60,669 bases of DNA from Sphaeroforma arctica JP610 (taxonomy: Eukaryota > Opisthokonta > Ichthyosporea > Ichthyophonida), in contig NW_014040521.1 of NCBI RefSeq assembly GCF_001186125.1, positions 112,562-173,230 on the forward strand, read 5' to 3'. The first letter of the stretch is position 1. Each line of letters opens with the position of its first letter. The position numbers were made by a program, and so were the translations under genes. The notes beneath the pieces are model-generated. The model had not been told where the DNA came from. It did no database searches and saw nothing but the letters and a program-made list of their open reading frames with translations. Of this stretch, positions 35,770 to 48,044 are shown piece by piece.

Positions 35770-36342
35770 TTATTTCTTGGCAGCGGTCTTCTTGGCAGCG
35801 GGCTTCTTTTTGGGTGCAGCTTTCTTCACAGCCGTCTTTTTCTTGGGAGCGGCCTTCTTCACAACCTTCTTCTTGGCAGCGGGCTTTTTCTTGGTAGCGG
35901 GCTTCTTGGCAACAGCCTGGATTATAATGTGAAACATGATATGATAAGCAAAAGCAATTATGAACAGAGTCAGGATCCCAATCGCTGTGAGGCTTTGCGT
36001 GCCTAAAATAGACGACAGCGAAAACCATGAGATCTATGTATGAACTACAAATACACACACCTTCTTCTTGGGGGCAACCTTTTTCTTCTCCTTGGGTAGC
36101 ACACCGATGCGGTATGAACCAGTTTTGTTCTTGGGGTGCACAAAAAGTCCAGTGTCGATACCACGCTTTAGTGCGGCCTTAAGGAAAACGTCGTTCTTGG
36201 TGTCAAGATTGTACTTCTCACTAACAAACTTCTTAATCGCCTGACGAGATGAACCAGTACGCTCCTTCTGGGTGGTGATAGCCTCGACAATCATGTCAGA
36301 GTACTTGGGGTGTTCGGGCTTTGTCTTAGCTGCAGCAACCAT
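35770..36342 (-). CDS. Linker histone H1
   Basis: Two exons, 36061-36342 and 35770-35916, phase 0, 142 residues. Residues about 10-85 form the winged-helix H1/H5 globular domain (HPKYSDMIVEAITTQKE, SRQAIKKFV, KAALKRGIDTGLFVHPKN, GSYRIG), which sits on the nucleosome dyad. Exon 2 is almost wholly lysine, alanine and proline (AAPKKK and PAAKK repeats), the usual DNA-binding C-terminal tail. There is almost no N-terminal tail. The protein is shorter than animal H1 (about 200) but in the range of protist H1. The intron between globular domain and tail means this is not an intronless, replication-type histone gene. No other histone gene is nearby. Confidence 0.93.
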
Positions 36343-39300
36343 TTTGTATAGTGTCTATCGAGAATTAATTCCAACGAGAGTATGCAACGGTCCTAGCTTT
36401 ATTTTGACTATTTGTAGTCGTTGTCCGTTAGCAGTATGAAATTCGTCGGTTTATATGATTTCTGCAGTTCTGCAATCCCATTGGTTTTCGCTAAATTTTC
36501 GAGCCTACGAGGCCGTTCGGCATTATGGACCTTTTTCGCAACAACTGATAACCAACCCACAGAAATATCTGTGGCGATTTCAACATAATTTTCTAACAAT
36601 CCGTTGCGTCTGAAATGCCGCTTGATTTACGAGATCACTTATGTCGATTCGCATTGCTGTAGCGGCTTTTAAGCGAATCAAATCATGTATTGATCATACT
36701 CAGAAATTTTACTATCTGTACGTTTGACATGTTGTGAATCTCTGTCAAAAAAACGTTCCCTATGGGTTTACATTCAATTATTCTCAAATTTATTGCTAAT
36801 ATCATTGGAACGTACTATCTCACCCTGTAGACAGTACATAACTTCCAATAATAGTCGATAATTGATGAAAATATAGAAATATTTAAGTATTATGATTCGA
36901 TATCAATACCTTCATTTCAGTATAAAACTCAATACACTCAGTACAAATACAGAAATTTCTATATAATAATATTGTCAATTTTTTCTTTTGTTTTGTTTAT
37001 TTTTTTAAAATAAAACAGCCCGCCACTCGCTGGAGGCCGCCAAAAATCATGACCAATATAAATATTTTTGGAATAATTCCGAAATCATTGAACAGGAGGG
37101 CCTGAGGACTCGGGAGTCAGGAGACTGTATTTAGACATTTCTGTGTGAATATTTTACAAAAGGCACAATCATTCCCTGCACGGAAACATGCACCTGTGTG
37201 CTTATATCGTTCAGTTTGCAGCCGGTTCCTGGGAATACCGTAGTATCTAGTACCATAGAAAACTACTACAATGCTTTCCGATAGTTGTCGCGCCCATATA
37301 AAACTTTTTATTTTTGATTAGGGGCAGTATTTACCTAGTTGTCGTAAACAGCACATAGCACACCCCTTGTGTGAAGTCACGATGCAGTGAAGTGCTACAT
37401 GCGTGTACTCTGACTCGTCTTTTGTGCAAAAATACTAGTTTGGATCTTACTCAACTATGTTTTAGAAAAGATAGGACCTTTTTCTTCACCATTTTGAAAA
37501 CTATAGGCCTTTTATCATTTGAGTCTGTGCCCAACACTATACAAATGCACCACGGTGCTCCAATCGCGATTCGTTCGCACGTCATCAACCCCACACCTCC
37601 AAAAAAAAGCATATGGTATTCTTGGAGCGCATATTCATCATAAGAAAGTGTCAGTGTGTACAGATCTCTGATAATATAGAACATTAACCAATGACAAAAG
37701 CGAACCTAAAAACAGGGGCTGCGACATGCTGTTGCGACGGAGAAGTATTTTAGAGAAATCTATCACATAAAACATATGAGAGATAAACTTTTTTAACCGT
37801 GACATATTAACATGCAGCTATTTGTATATCAAATGCTTACAGCCTTTCGCGCTCATATTAGTCCCACTCGCCATGCAAAGTTTTGGAATAGCTAAAGGCA
37901 ATTTTCCGCACTTGAGAATCTCCCCTTTTTTTCTAACGGCGATCACAGAAATCTGACAGGTCGTTTGATTGCGAATACTGATTTAGATTATTCATATCTC
38001 TATAGATTCTTCATGTCAATATGGATTCAGTGGTAAATTTCCCCATATCTGGTGGCAAATGGTGGCGCATAGGGGCACTAAAACTCACATCGAATGAAAT
38101 ATGCTAGTAATTCAAATAGCATACAAGTTAGTTTTGTATATTTACATGCTTTTATAAGGTGTATTTTATAGTTCTAACTGTTACTATTGAAGATCAGAGA
38201 CACTTATTGCAAAACTGGACGGTTACATATTTTTATGTATTATCTGATTCTAAGCATATAGTCTAAAATATGTTGCTGTTGTGGAAGATTTAAAAAAAGC
38301 CGTCTCAAGATTTTGTTAGGGGGAACACCGTCCGCGGAGCACGAGTAAGCTGATAGGATTGCTTCAGTTCCATAGTTGCTCTCCGCAATGTAAGGGCCTG
38401 ATGATCTGAGTTAAGTTTATCGTATAAATATGTATGCTGTGAATGTTATAGAATTTAAATGAAGTTTTGAGACGAAAAAGTAGTGGGTCACTCCTGTGTG
38501 TTTACCAAGATTGTTTACGCATACATATAACCATAGTGGTCGCCGTATAACAGGTACGCGCCTCATCTTCAGGACTCGAGCCTTTGGCACGTAGGCTGGG
38601 CCTTTTCGTTTGTCAAGCCGACGCCGCCAACCTTGAGCCTAAAGCTGTTAGAAATATATAGGTCGCCAAATTATTCCACATCGACGAGACATACTAACCA
38701 TGTACTTTAGTCGATTTTATAGTATTCCTCGAAAATGACGTGTCTCTGTAACATGACTGCATGTTTTTAGTATTCAGTATGCCATCTATTTGTGTATATA
38801 ACAGGCACCTAGACTGACTATTCAAACACTACAGATCATTCAAGGGCATATTGAAAACACACCACTTCCAAGCGCTTCTAGTAGTAATTTCCGCTATTTT
38901 CGTGTTGGCGCACAAAACATCTCAAACGCTGTGAAAATTTCGACGAGACGCTCAACAGGCGTGTACGTTATATAGGTTGTCTAGTTATTTCATACTAATT
39001 AGTCATACTAGCCTTGTTACTTTGGTCAACTTTTTAGTATATCTCGGAAACGATGTGTCTGAACATGACTGCTGTGTTTGCAGTGTGCAGTATTTCGTCC
39101 AATTGTGTATGTAGCAGGTACCTAGACTGTCTGTGAAATCGCTATAGGTTATTTAAGAGCCTATTTTAACCACTTTCATCAGTTCCAAGTGTTTATAGTG
39201 ATAGTTTCCGCTATATTCGGATATGCACGCACACCATCTCATATGCTGTGGTAAAAAATACGAACTCCTCACACACGTGTGCGTTAGTTGTCCTCCAAGA

Positions 39301-42157
39301 ATAACATACCAGATCCGATCCGACGATTCTATATTAGAGAAGCAGATTGCAATGTTTCTTTTGTGCAAGATTATGCATATCCTATCACCTGTGTCGTCGA
39401 TGTGCGATTGTCTCATAACGTCCTTGCTGAACCATCCGCACTGTGTCGTATGTGAGAACACGGCCACAGATGATCGTAAAACCAAATCTTTGGCGGACGC
39501 CACCGCGGCGCTATGTGTCATCACATTTTTTCCATTATCGGCCACAAATCGTGAATAAAATATGTAGCAAATTTTCTTTTCTATAAAAATAAAAAATCTA
39601 AAAAGATAAATTTTGGAAGTGCCCATTATGTGGCTCTGGGGCCAGCAGTGAAGTTCTAACCTGTAAAAGAACGTGCGTGTGTGTAGTTATACCGTCCGGT
39701 ATGCTTTCAGTTTAAGCATATTTAGGATCAGTATGTGGCGATATTAGCTGCTACAATGGCTACGAAGGCTCTTCGCACTGGTTCTGACCTTTTTTTTGTT
39801 CGCTTGAGGATGTATGTTTTCCGTTGTATCCTATAGCACACAACGTGGTGTTTAGTATCAATAACTCATGTAGGAGTGAGAGATCTGCGTGTTTCGACTC
39901 TTTTTCTGATATTTTTATGGTACATCATGTTCGAATATTGTATGGTTAGTATATAAGGGCCTTGTTACTATGAGTCCAGAGGTGTCAAACAATTTCAGCG
40001 TTGTTGCTTTGCTCGGGTCACATATAGACTTACCGTTCGGCGTTGCCCACATTTTCCGCGCAATCCATTGGCCAAATTACTTGACAGATAGAAGCTAAAG
40101 GTAGAGGAACCTATCTATAAACGAATTACTCTTCTCAGTGCTTGTGCTGATTTCTTATGGTACTCTCAAAAACGAGTTGAGTCCGACCATAAACACAGCC
40201 TTTCTGTGTCCAAACAGAGATATAGAAATACGTGATTTGCTGTACAACTATTTCGACAATCAGGTGATTGTGAAATTTTATATAAGTAAAGCCTAACTAG
40301 CGGTCATATATGCCTACTTGTATTGAAGTGTGTCTCATTGTGGGGTAGCCGAAGTTCACAGCTCTCATGTATCTAAGCTGAGAAATATATTTATGCGACG
40401 TGCTGGGTGTTGGTTCTAACGGTCAGATCACTGGGAGTTCTCATACTAAAAGTGGATGCTTAGTAGCAATTATCCATGTCGGCTTTTAATCGAGTATTTA
40501 TACACTAAGGCTTGTCGAAGTTCTTGCTTACTAAAACTTATTTGTAGTATGCCTATTTGTGCTTAAACAGTAAAAACTAGGCAGAATGGGTATAGCACGG
40601 AAAAAGTAGTTATCCAAATTGAAATTTTGTACACCCCATAGCCCATAAAGTCTCGCTTTGTGTTTTTCTTTCTAAAACAGATACTTCGATGACTTGCAAA
40701 GGCTAATATTCGCACGAGTTGGAAGTAGGGCACTACGTGCTGTCCACATACCCATATAAGTCCTAAAAAAATAACTGACATGCTTTTAGTTATTGGTAAA
40801 TGTTTTAGTGTAGAAGTACAATCACTCTGCAAAGAGAACACAGATGGATCATGAAAAGGTGAAACAGGGGGAGTAGACAACGCCGCTTTCATACAGCCGG
40901 CATCTGTACGCTGAGACTGATATCTCCTCTCGATTTTTGCTACGTGACTGATAGTTTATAATACTATAGCACTTTGTATTTCATCACCGGCTTGCACGGA
41001 TAGCGACGATAAGCCTTGGGATCCGGGAGATACAGATGAAAATCAGCACCGCATAAACATCAATGCATCCTAGCATGCACAGAGAAAGTAGACCGCGAGG
41101 TGTCATCAATTGATTGGCGACCGTATGATTGCTCAATACAGATGAGGATTACGTTGCCAAGAATATACCTTCTGTTCAGTCTGTGACTGGAAATTCTCCA
41201 AGAAAATCCCTCATCAATACTTTTTTTAATAAAGCGGATATATGTAGCATCCCAATACGATTGCATCTGATGAATAGGTGTGAGTGGATTTTACAAACGT
41301 TGCAACTAGATACTGCACAGAACATCCCATTACCTGTTCTAGTATACAATTTAATAAAACTCATTTAAAATTAACGCCTCCTGCTAGGAACAAATAAGAA
41401 TCCATATATGGGTGGTTTAGGAGGTCTGTGCAACTAAAATGCGCACATATACTCTTTGACCACTCTACGAGGCGATCGGTCCGTGTTCTTTACGATAATA
41501 TTTTTTATTGGTGCACACGTACACGATGAGATAGAACAGGTAGTTAACCGTTCTACCACACCGATCTACGACATGCTCATCAGGTGTAGCTCGGAGAAAT
41601 CTATCACCAACGATAATTATGTATTTTGACAGCGGTGCCTGTCTTATTATATATTAAATTTAAAGTGCTCGTCGCAGACATCAGCACTGCCCAATAGTGT
41701 AGACCTATAAGCAAAAGTTCATATTTGTAATGTAGCACGTATGGATCACAACCCATTGTAGTGTACAGCACCCCGCCATTTCGGGTTTGTGAGGCACCAC
41801 CCTATAGATTCTGGAGCACCCCAGTCAAGTACGAGTGCCTATTAAGCTGATATAGGCTGTAGAGTATTTCTCGAAGCATCCCGATAGATCTCCGCCAGTG
41901 GTGGGCGCTAGGTTGTCTCGGATTCAAATAAGTGCCAATACTTGTTGCGTAGTTACAATTTCGACGCCCTGTTTCAGCGATGAAAAATTGATACTGTGAG
42001 TGGGGGCAACTCAATAAAGTGGACAGGCATTTAAAACACAAATGCTCCGACTCAATTCGGAATAGTGTGAAGCCAAAAACAAGAGAGCTTTAATGCAAGC
42101 CATCTGTTCACGGAGCTGTTTGTATTCATGATTTCGTGACGGCACGATATATAAACT
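36343..42157. other. 5.8-kb gene-free region
   Basis: I found no exon with motifs or phase-matched splice sites on either strand. The left part (36.6-37.1 kb) is very AT-rich. A degenerate tandem pair lies at 38645-39255. The scattered open frames (37371-37643, 39223-39558, 40563-40892) have no protein-like features. Confidence 0.55.
38645..39255. repeat. Degenerate tandem duplication, period about 305 bp
   Basis: The block near 38700-38930 recurs near 39010-39240. Shared anchors include gtctc/gtctg..aacatgactgc, aggcacctagactg against aggtacctagactg, and tttccgctat followed by an acacc/aaac-atctcaaacgctgtg-like end. The copies differ by many substitutions and small indels, so the event is old. 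Confidence 0.7.
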
Positions 42158-43326
42158 TCAACACAAACTAGTTCCAACTTTCATGTAGAGCCCACCACGA
42201 GCCGAGTTGTCCAGACAGACTATGACAAAGGCGTACAAATCCTGGAGTACATTCTATCCAAATACATGGCGCCCCTACAAATACACCAGTGGCGGGGATA
42301 GTGCTCGTATGTGAACACTTTGTGCGTGTCGGCATGCTTTGCACACACATGTTACTCGAGGTCTTGCGCGGACTCACCGCATCTACCATCTTCTGCACTT
42401 CTTTGTCGACATATCCGGGCGGGCTGTCTATGCCGCGACAAGCCTCCAGAACGAGATACACCTTGTATCCGAGTTTCCTAGCGTCCAGTGCGGTGTAGCA
42501 CACACAGAAATCTGTAGCTAACCCGCAAACCACTACGCTTTGCTATAAAATTAGGGGGGAGGGGGAAATATGGTTTGCATCATGCTGGAGCAGATTGTTG
42601 CGAAATTCACAGGTGCTGGCATTCGAGTCAAAATTGAACATACCGTGTTCGCGGATTTCAAATACAAATCCAGGCCAGTGTCGTTGTGTTCCTGATTATC
42701 GAAGAAGCCACTGTAGCTATCCATGTGCTGCTTGATGCCCTTTCTCAATATCTGTGCACGATTGGAAATTACAAATCGAACACTAAAGAACAGTTTGAAC
42801 CGACTAGAATCTACGCAACTAGATATATACAGTAAATCCATTAATACTTGCAACCGGCACTCACCTTAGTGACTTTGTCTTGCGGAAGATCGTCGTGCAA
42901 CTCCGCACCTCGTGACTCTTGTACGCAATGATCCGGCCACATCACCTGGTCGATGCCCCCAAGTGTTCCCATGCTGAATACATCCTTGCCATGAGCGCTG
43001 GCAAAGCTTCCTGTGTGGTTGTTCGTTCGCATAAGCTACACATCATGAAAAACACCAACACATGAAGCACACCATAGATCTCACCTCTTCATCCCTCACT
43101 ACACTAGCGGTCTCTGATCTATGGCATTTCCAACAAACACTCACCATGACCTGCCGGGTGCCAGTCTTGGGTTGCGACTACAATTCTTTCTTTCTCGTTG
43201 AACCCATTCACAAGGCGAAGGACGTGCGGGATTATCTCATCCCCTCCCGGAACAGCCAGACTTCCGTCCGGTAAGAAATCGTACTGGAGGTCAACGACTA
43301 AAAGGGCCGTGCTTTGCGACGAGCTC
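42158..43326 (-). CDS. Nicotinamidase (isochorismatase-like hydrolase), first exon unresolved
   Basis: Exons (5' to 3'): 43145-43326, 42865-43010, 42644-42751, 42378-42542, 42158-42241; phases agree. The product is about 228 residues plus a missing N-terminus. The cysteine-hydrolase triad is visible: Asp in LLVVDLQYDFLPDGS, Lys in LRKGI, and Cys in CGLATDFCVCYTALDA. The metal-binding Asp and His residues are in ATQDWHPAGHGSFA, and the family strand MWPDHCVQ is present. The enzyme converts nicotinamide to nicotinate in NAD+ salvage and clears an inhibitor of sirtuins. An in-frame TGA just above the acceptor at 43326/43327 shows that the start codon lies in another exon further right, which I could not place. 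The terminal exon is the least certain part of the model. Confidence 0.87.
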
Positions 43327-43670
43327 CTGAGTCACGAAACGAAAGGGCGGGAGTTTTAGTTCTGCTATTGGTGTCGCTCAAGTATCAAGCAGGTTCAGAG
43401 TTGTCTTATGAAGGGTTGCATGCAGCAAATTGTTCGCCTACGAGTAAAGATGTAGATTAGTAGATGTGCACATAGTTACAGCTGGATTCACGGGATTCGG
43501 TGCAATGCGGAAAGATTTTAAAACGAGCAATGCTTGTAAACACAGAATCATGTACGACCATTGCGATTCTGCGATGACCGACAATATAAAATCCCCTTAC
43601 AATCAGGTACGGAATGTAAATAATTCAGTAGTAAATGTATGGAAATCTTGAAACATGCACCTTAAATAAA

Positions 43671-43812
43671 AGGTATATATACATATTCATGCTTGGACAA
43701 ATATACATATATACATAATACATACATACATATACATACATACACAAATAGCATACATACATACATACATACATACATACATACANNNNNNNNNNNNNNN
43801 NNNNNGTGTGTG

Positions 43813-43866
<54 letters not shown>
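43671..43866. repeat. (CATA)n and (GT)n microsatellites around an assembly gap
   Basis: A CATA/TACA tract runs up to the gap and a long GT tract starts right after it. The repeat is the likely reason the assembly broke here. Confidence 0.93.
43786..43805. other. Assembly gap (20 N)
   Basis: Twenty consecutive N. The round number suggests a placeholder, so the true distance across the gap is unknown. Confidence 0.98.
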
Positions 43867-43867
<1 letters not shown>

Positions 43868-45072
43868 AATTAACTATGTCACAATACAAAGGAATGACTA
43901 CGATATACAAAGGAATAGACGTATTCGATTACAAATAATATTCGTTTTCTCTGTGCAGGCAGACCACTTTGAATACTATATAGTATGTCTACTAGGTAAG
44001 CCTCATGAAAAACTGTACCGGTCTCTCTACAATACCTATTGGAGACTTGCAAACGTGTTTCTGTTCGACTGTCGTACTTAAAATATTAATACTCGCTCAA
44101 AGATTACTTCTTCTCAAAATTTGAATTCAATGTTTACAATCGAAAAGCCGGCTAAAATATTCCAATAAAAAAATACATATACATAGACAATTCGCCGATG
44201 GCAGCCAGGTCGAGTGGATATATATTCGCTCTGTATTTCATATACTCCGGAGTCATTTTTATCACTCATACGCTTGTCAACGGCATTCAACGGTCTTCAA
44301 CCTTACTACGAAGTAATTTTAATGCTCTCATCGACAACTGAGCATTGCCGAGAATATATTTCACCAGAAATGTGAGACTTCGCTGACATACAGCCCAAAT
44401 CTTATTGTCGGGTTGCGTAGCTTGAGGTTCCGTGCCTCACTAATATATACAAGACTATAAAGAAATTGTGTTTTTGGTCTCTCGCCAGGCGTCGTGTGTG
44501 GTTTAATGGCCGGAAGTCCAAACCTCCCATCCCCCCTCTCAGGTTTTGTCTGTTTTTCCGATACTTAATATTTATCGCTGAATAATAATCATGTAGCTCT
44601 GCTTAGCAGTCGGCTGGGACGATTTGTAATGACCAGTATACTCTAGGAGGGATACGATTGCATTTTTTGTAATCTATCTAACCTCAAGTGGTTTGAGAGA
44701 GGAAAGCCATACAAATATTTAAATTGAACTTGGATGTGTCAGCCATTTAAATCAAATTTGCACCATTTTTTGTTAGCGATGATGAAATGTGAGCAAAATT
44801 GAAAGGCGGACAGCTACAAAAACAAATAATAAAATATGTTTTAAAAGGCTAATGACAAAGCTGTTCATCAGGAGCTCATAAATTTTTACAAGTGACCATG
44901 AAGTGAATACCCAACGATTTAGTTATCATGATAGAGTAGACTGTACAGCCCGATAATCTAATAGCTTCCAATACGAATACACACTGTTGGGCTGCGCATC
45001 GTTGATTAGACATCTATTCGAAAACAGGCAGCTCTCTGGCTGAGGGACCAACATACAAGGTGTGAAAGGTCA

Positions 45073-45990
45073 GATCCTATATAGTATAAAATATCATACA
45101 ACAGCTCGCTTGGTATCTAATTCATCAGTTTGCCAGATTAATTTATACATCATTCCGACCAGATATTGAATACACAGGTCAAAGACGAACATGGACTTAA
45201 TAATAATCAAATAATTGAAATTGCCACGCGTCAGCAGTGCATAATACTTGCAATGTGTTAACCACAAACGGCCTGTTGCAAGTACTAAAAGGCTATAAAC
45301 ACAAATAACATTTTTGGGTAAAGATTGCAACCATCCTATATAGTATAACATATCATACAACAGCTCGCTTGATATCTAATTCATCAGTTTGCCAGATTAA
45401 TTTATACATCATTCCGACCAGATATTGAATACACAGGTCAAAGACGAACATGGACTTGATAATAATCAAATAATTGAAATTGCCACGCGTCAGCAGTGCA
45501 TAATACTTGCAATGTGTTAACCACAAACGGCCTGTTGCAAGTACTAAAAGGCTATAAACACAAATAACATTTTTGGGTAAAGATTGCAACCTCGTCTATT
45601 TCATGCTAGCAAAGATTTTCCGCAAGGCTAAACAAATAAACACTGTTGGACGCAATGCATATCGCTGATAAGACATCTGTTTGGAGACATGCAGACCTTT
45701 GGCTGAAGGACCAGTGTACAGGGTCTGATCCTGTATAGCATAAAATATCATACAAATCCCTTGATATCTAATTGATCCTTAGCCAAATCAAACTATATGT
45801 CATTCAGACCAGATGTTGAATAGACAGGTCAAAGGTGAATATTTGTTAATGATCAAATATTTGAAATTGCCATGCGTCAATTGCGTATAATACTTGCACT
45901 GTACTAATCACAAATGGCCTGTTGTAAGTGCCAAGGGAATGGTTGGACAGAAAAGTGATTTTTGAGAAAAGTTTGCAGCCTAGTCAATAT
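45073..45990. repeat. About 259-bp tandem repeat, two near-identical copies and one old copy
   Basis: Copies at about 45073-45331 and 45332-45594 differ at only a few positions. A third, diverged copy spans about 45720-45990. The flank just before the first copy (about 44980-45060, ctgttgggctgcgcatcg and ctggctgagggacca) has a counterpart before the third (about 45640-45715), so the ancestral unit was longer, near 350 bp. The 78-88 codon open frames in each copy are carried by the repeat and are not evidence of a gene. Confidence 0.88.
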
Positions 45991-46973
45991 TTCCTAAATA
46001 GTCAAGATTTCCCACCGACTATTATTGACCATCGAGTGTATACAGTAACAAATAGTCCCAAGTTGCACGAAAGCTTTTATGGAAAAGTAAGCGGTTCGGT
46101 ATAAATGTATGAGGAGGTGTGTACAAAAATTGAGGTCCGAACTATCTATTCTAAACTACTAGTACTACTAGTGTTCTCTTGCATACTATCTTTGTACATG
46201 TCGAGTTCACTGTGATGTGCAGAGTAAATATAATTTCGGCATATATTATATTCTGCAATTGGAAGTTTCCGAATTTTACTTTTTACCGCAGACGAAGTTG
46301 CTTCTGACTCACACGCGCTATTGTTCCACTACCAGGCAAATACACGGCTTTCCTGATTACAAGTTGCGCTGAATATTCCTCTCCGGCTTGGACTTCCCAT
46401 TTATTCAGCACCACACCTTTCTGTTTAACTATCTAAAGATATATCTACCTATATAAATTGGTTCCTTTGGAGTTTTGAATTTTGAAGACTCGAGTACACT
46501 ATATTGTCATATATTCTTAGATTCATGGCATCGGCGTTACATATATCACCAACAAATTGACGGTTCAGCTAGCAGCCGAATTCTGCAAAAGATAAAACCA
46601 CATTACATAATCCTGGAACTAGAAAATCAATAACGTGTGTGTATTTAATTGCTTATTTCGATTGAATCGCGTGCAGATAGTGACAACAGTCGTGATGGGA
46701 CATCTTAAGTTAACAGTAAACGCTCAATCACTACATCGAAAATATAGCCAGTGAACCTCAGGGATGAGTTACAGGTACCAGAGGTGATACAAGTAATTAG
46801 AAGCCGACTATACGTACCATAAAACAGGAAAGCCTAAGCATTACAACAGCAACACGTTAACAATAACTAAAAAGCCAAGGACACAATCACTCAGAAAAAA
46901 GGTATAATTTGAATGATACGAAGCGACACTGATATCCACTTGATAATAATTTACATGCATTTTTATAACAGCA

Positions 46974-47597
46974 GTCAAGCACTACAGTTAGATCGCACCG
47001 TTCTGGTGAATATATATATATGAAAATATAGAAAGCACGACACCATATATGCCATTATTGCGCAATTTCAAGCTGTCGTGCTTTCCCATGACTTAGTTAT
47101 CGACTTAGGTAAAATATTGGAACACTGGGCGTTGACTCTGGTATAGGGTTGATATGGTTCGTGAGTTACGTTCAGCCAAGGTGATGCCTCAAATATGTAT
47201 TCAAATATAATAGTTGTTGTCTTTTAACTTGGCCCTGCAATCAATGGCTCGAATCACATTCTGGTATTAGTCTCTGAAATCTCGAAGTCAAGCACTACAG
47301 TTAGATCGCACCGTTCTGGTGAATATATATATATGGAAATATAGAAAGCACGACACCATATATGCCATTATTGCGCAATTTCAAACTGTCGTGCTTCCCC
47401 ATGACTTAGTTATCGACTTAGGTAAAATATTGGAACACTGGGCGTTGACTCTGGTATAGGGTTGATATGGTTCGTGAGTTACGTTCAGCCAAGGTGATGC
47501 CTCAAATATGTATTCAAATATAATAGTTGTTGTTTTTTAACTTGGCCCTGCAATCAATGGCTCGAATCACATTCTGGTATTAGTCACTGAAATCTCA
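46974..47597. repeat. 313-bp tandem duplication with an internal hairpin
   Basis: Copies 46974-47286 and 47287 to about 47597 differ at only a handful of bases. Each holds an inverted repeat: gaaagcacgaca pairs with tgtcgtgctttc across a loop of about 31 bases in copy 1. In copy 2 the right arm ends ttcc, which weakens the stem. Confidence 0.9.
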
Positions 47598-48044
47598 AAC
47601 GATCCGTTTTCGTGATGCTGGGATATTCAAATTATCTAACATAAGATAGAAGAAAGAAATCATTTCTGATTGTCTCTCTGACCGCACAACTATAAAATCA
47701 TCGATGCAGTGCTCATATATCGCGACCGATCTCTTATTGAGAAATCGGTTCACTTTGTTTGTTTATTTTTCGTGTGGCGCACAATAAAAAGCAGCTGGTA
47801 GTGGTGACTGGCGCATGTATGTGTGCAAACCAATTGTTTGAACTAGCATATTGATAAAAAGAAACGATATCGAACAATACAAATCTTGTGATGCAATTGA
47901 GCCGTAAAATTAAATGGCTTGTATAGTCTAAAAGAAAGTGGACAGCCATTGATTGCTTCTCCTACCGCGTGACTAACGCACCATTGCTCTAGTGATCATA
48001 TATAGCAACGGGCATATTGTTGAGACATCGTTTCATCTCAGCCT

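Noticed and set aside
35764-36006. Plus-strand hydrophobic Leu/Phe/Gly-rich frames
   Set aside because: They are the reverse strand of the lysine-rich histone H1 tail.
45094-45589. Two nearly identical 78-88 codon minus-strand frames
   Set aside because: Their similarity comes from the 259-bp tandem repeat. There is no start context, homology or further exon to support a gene.
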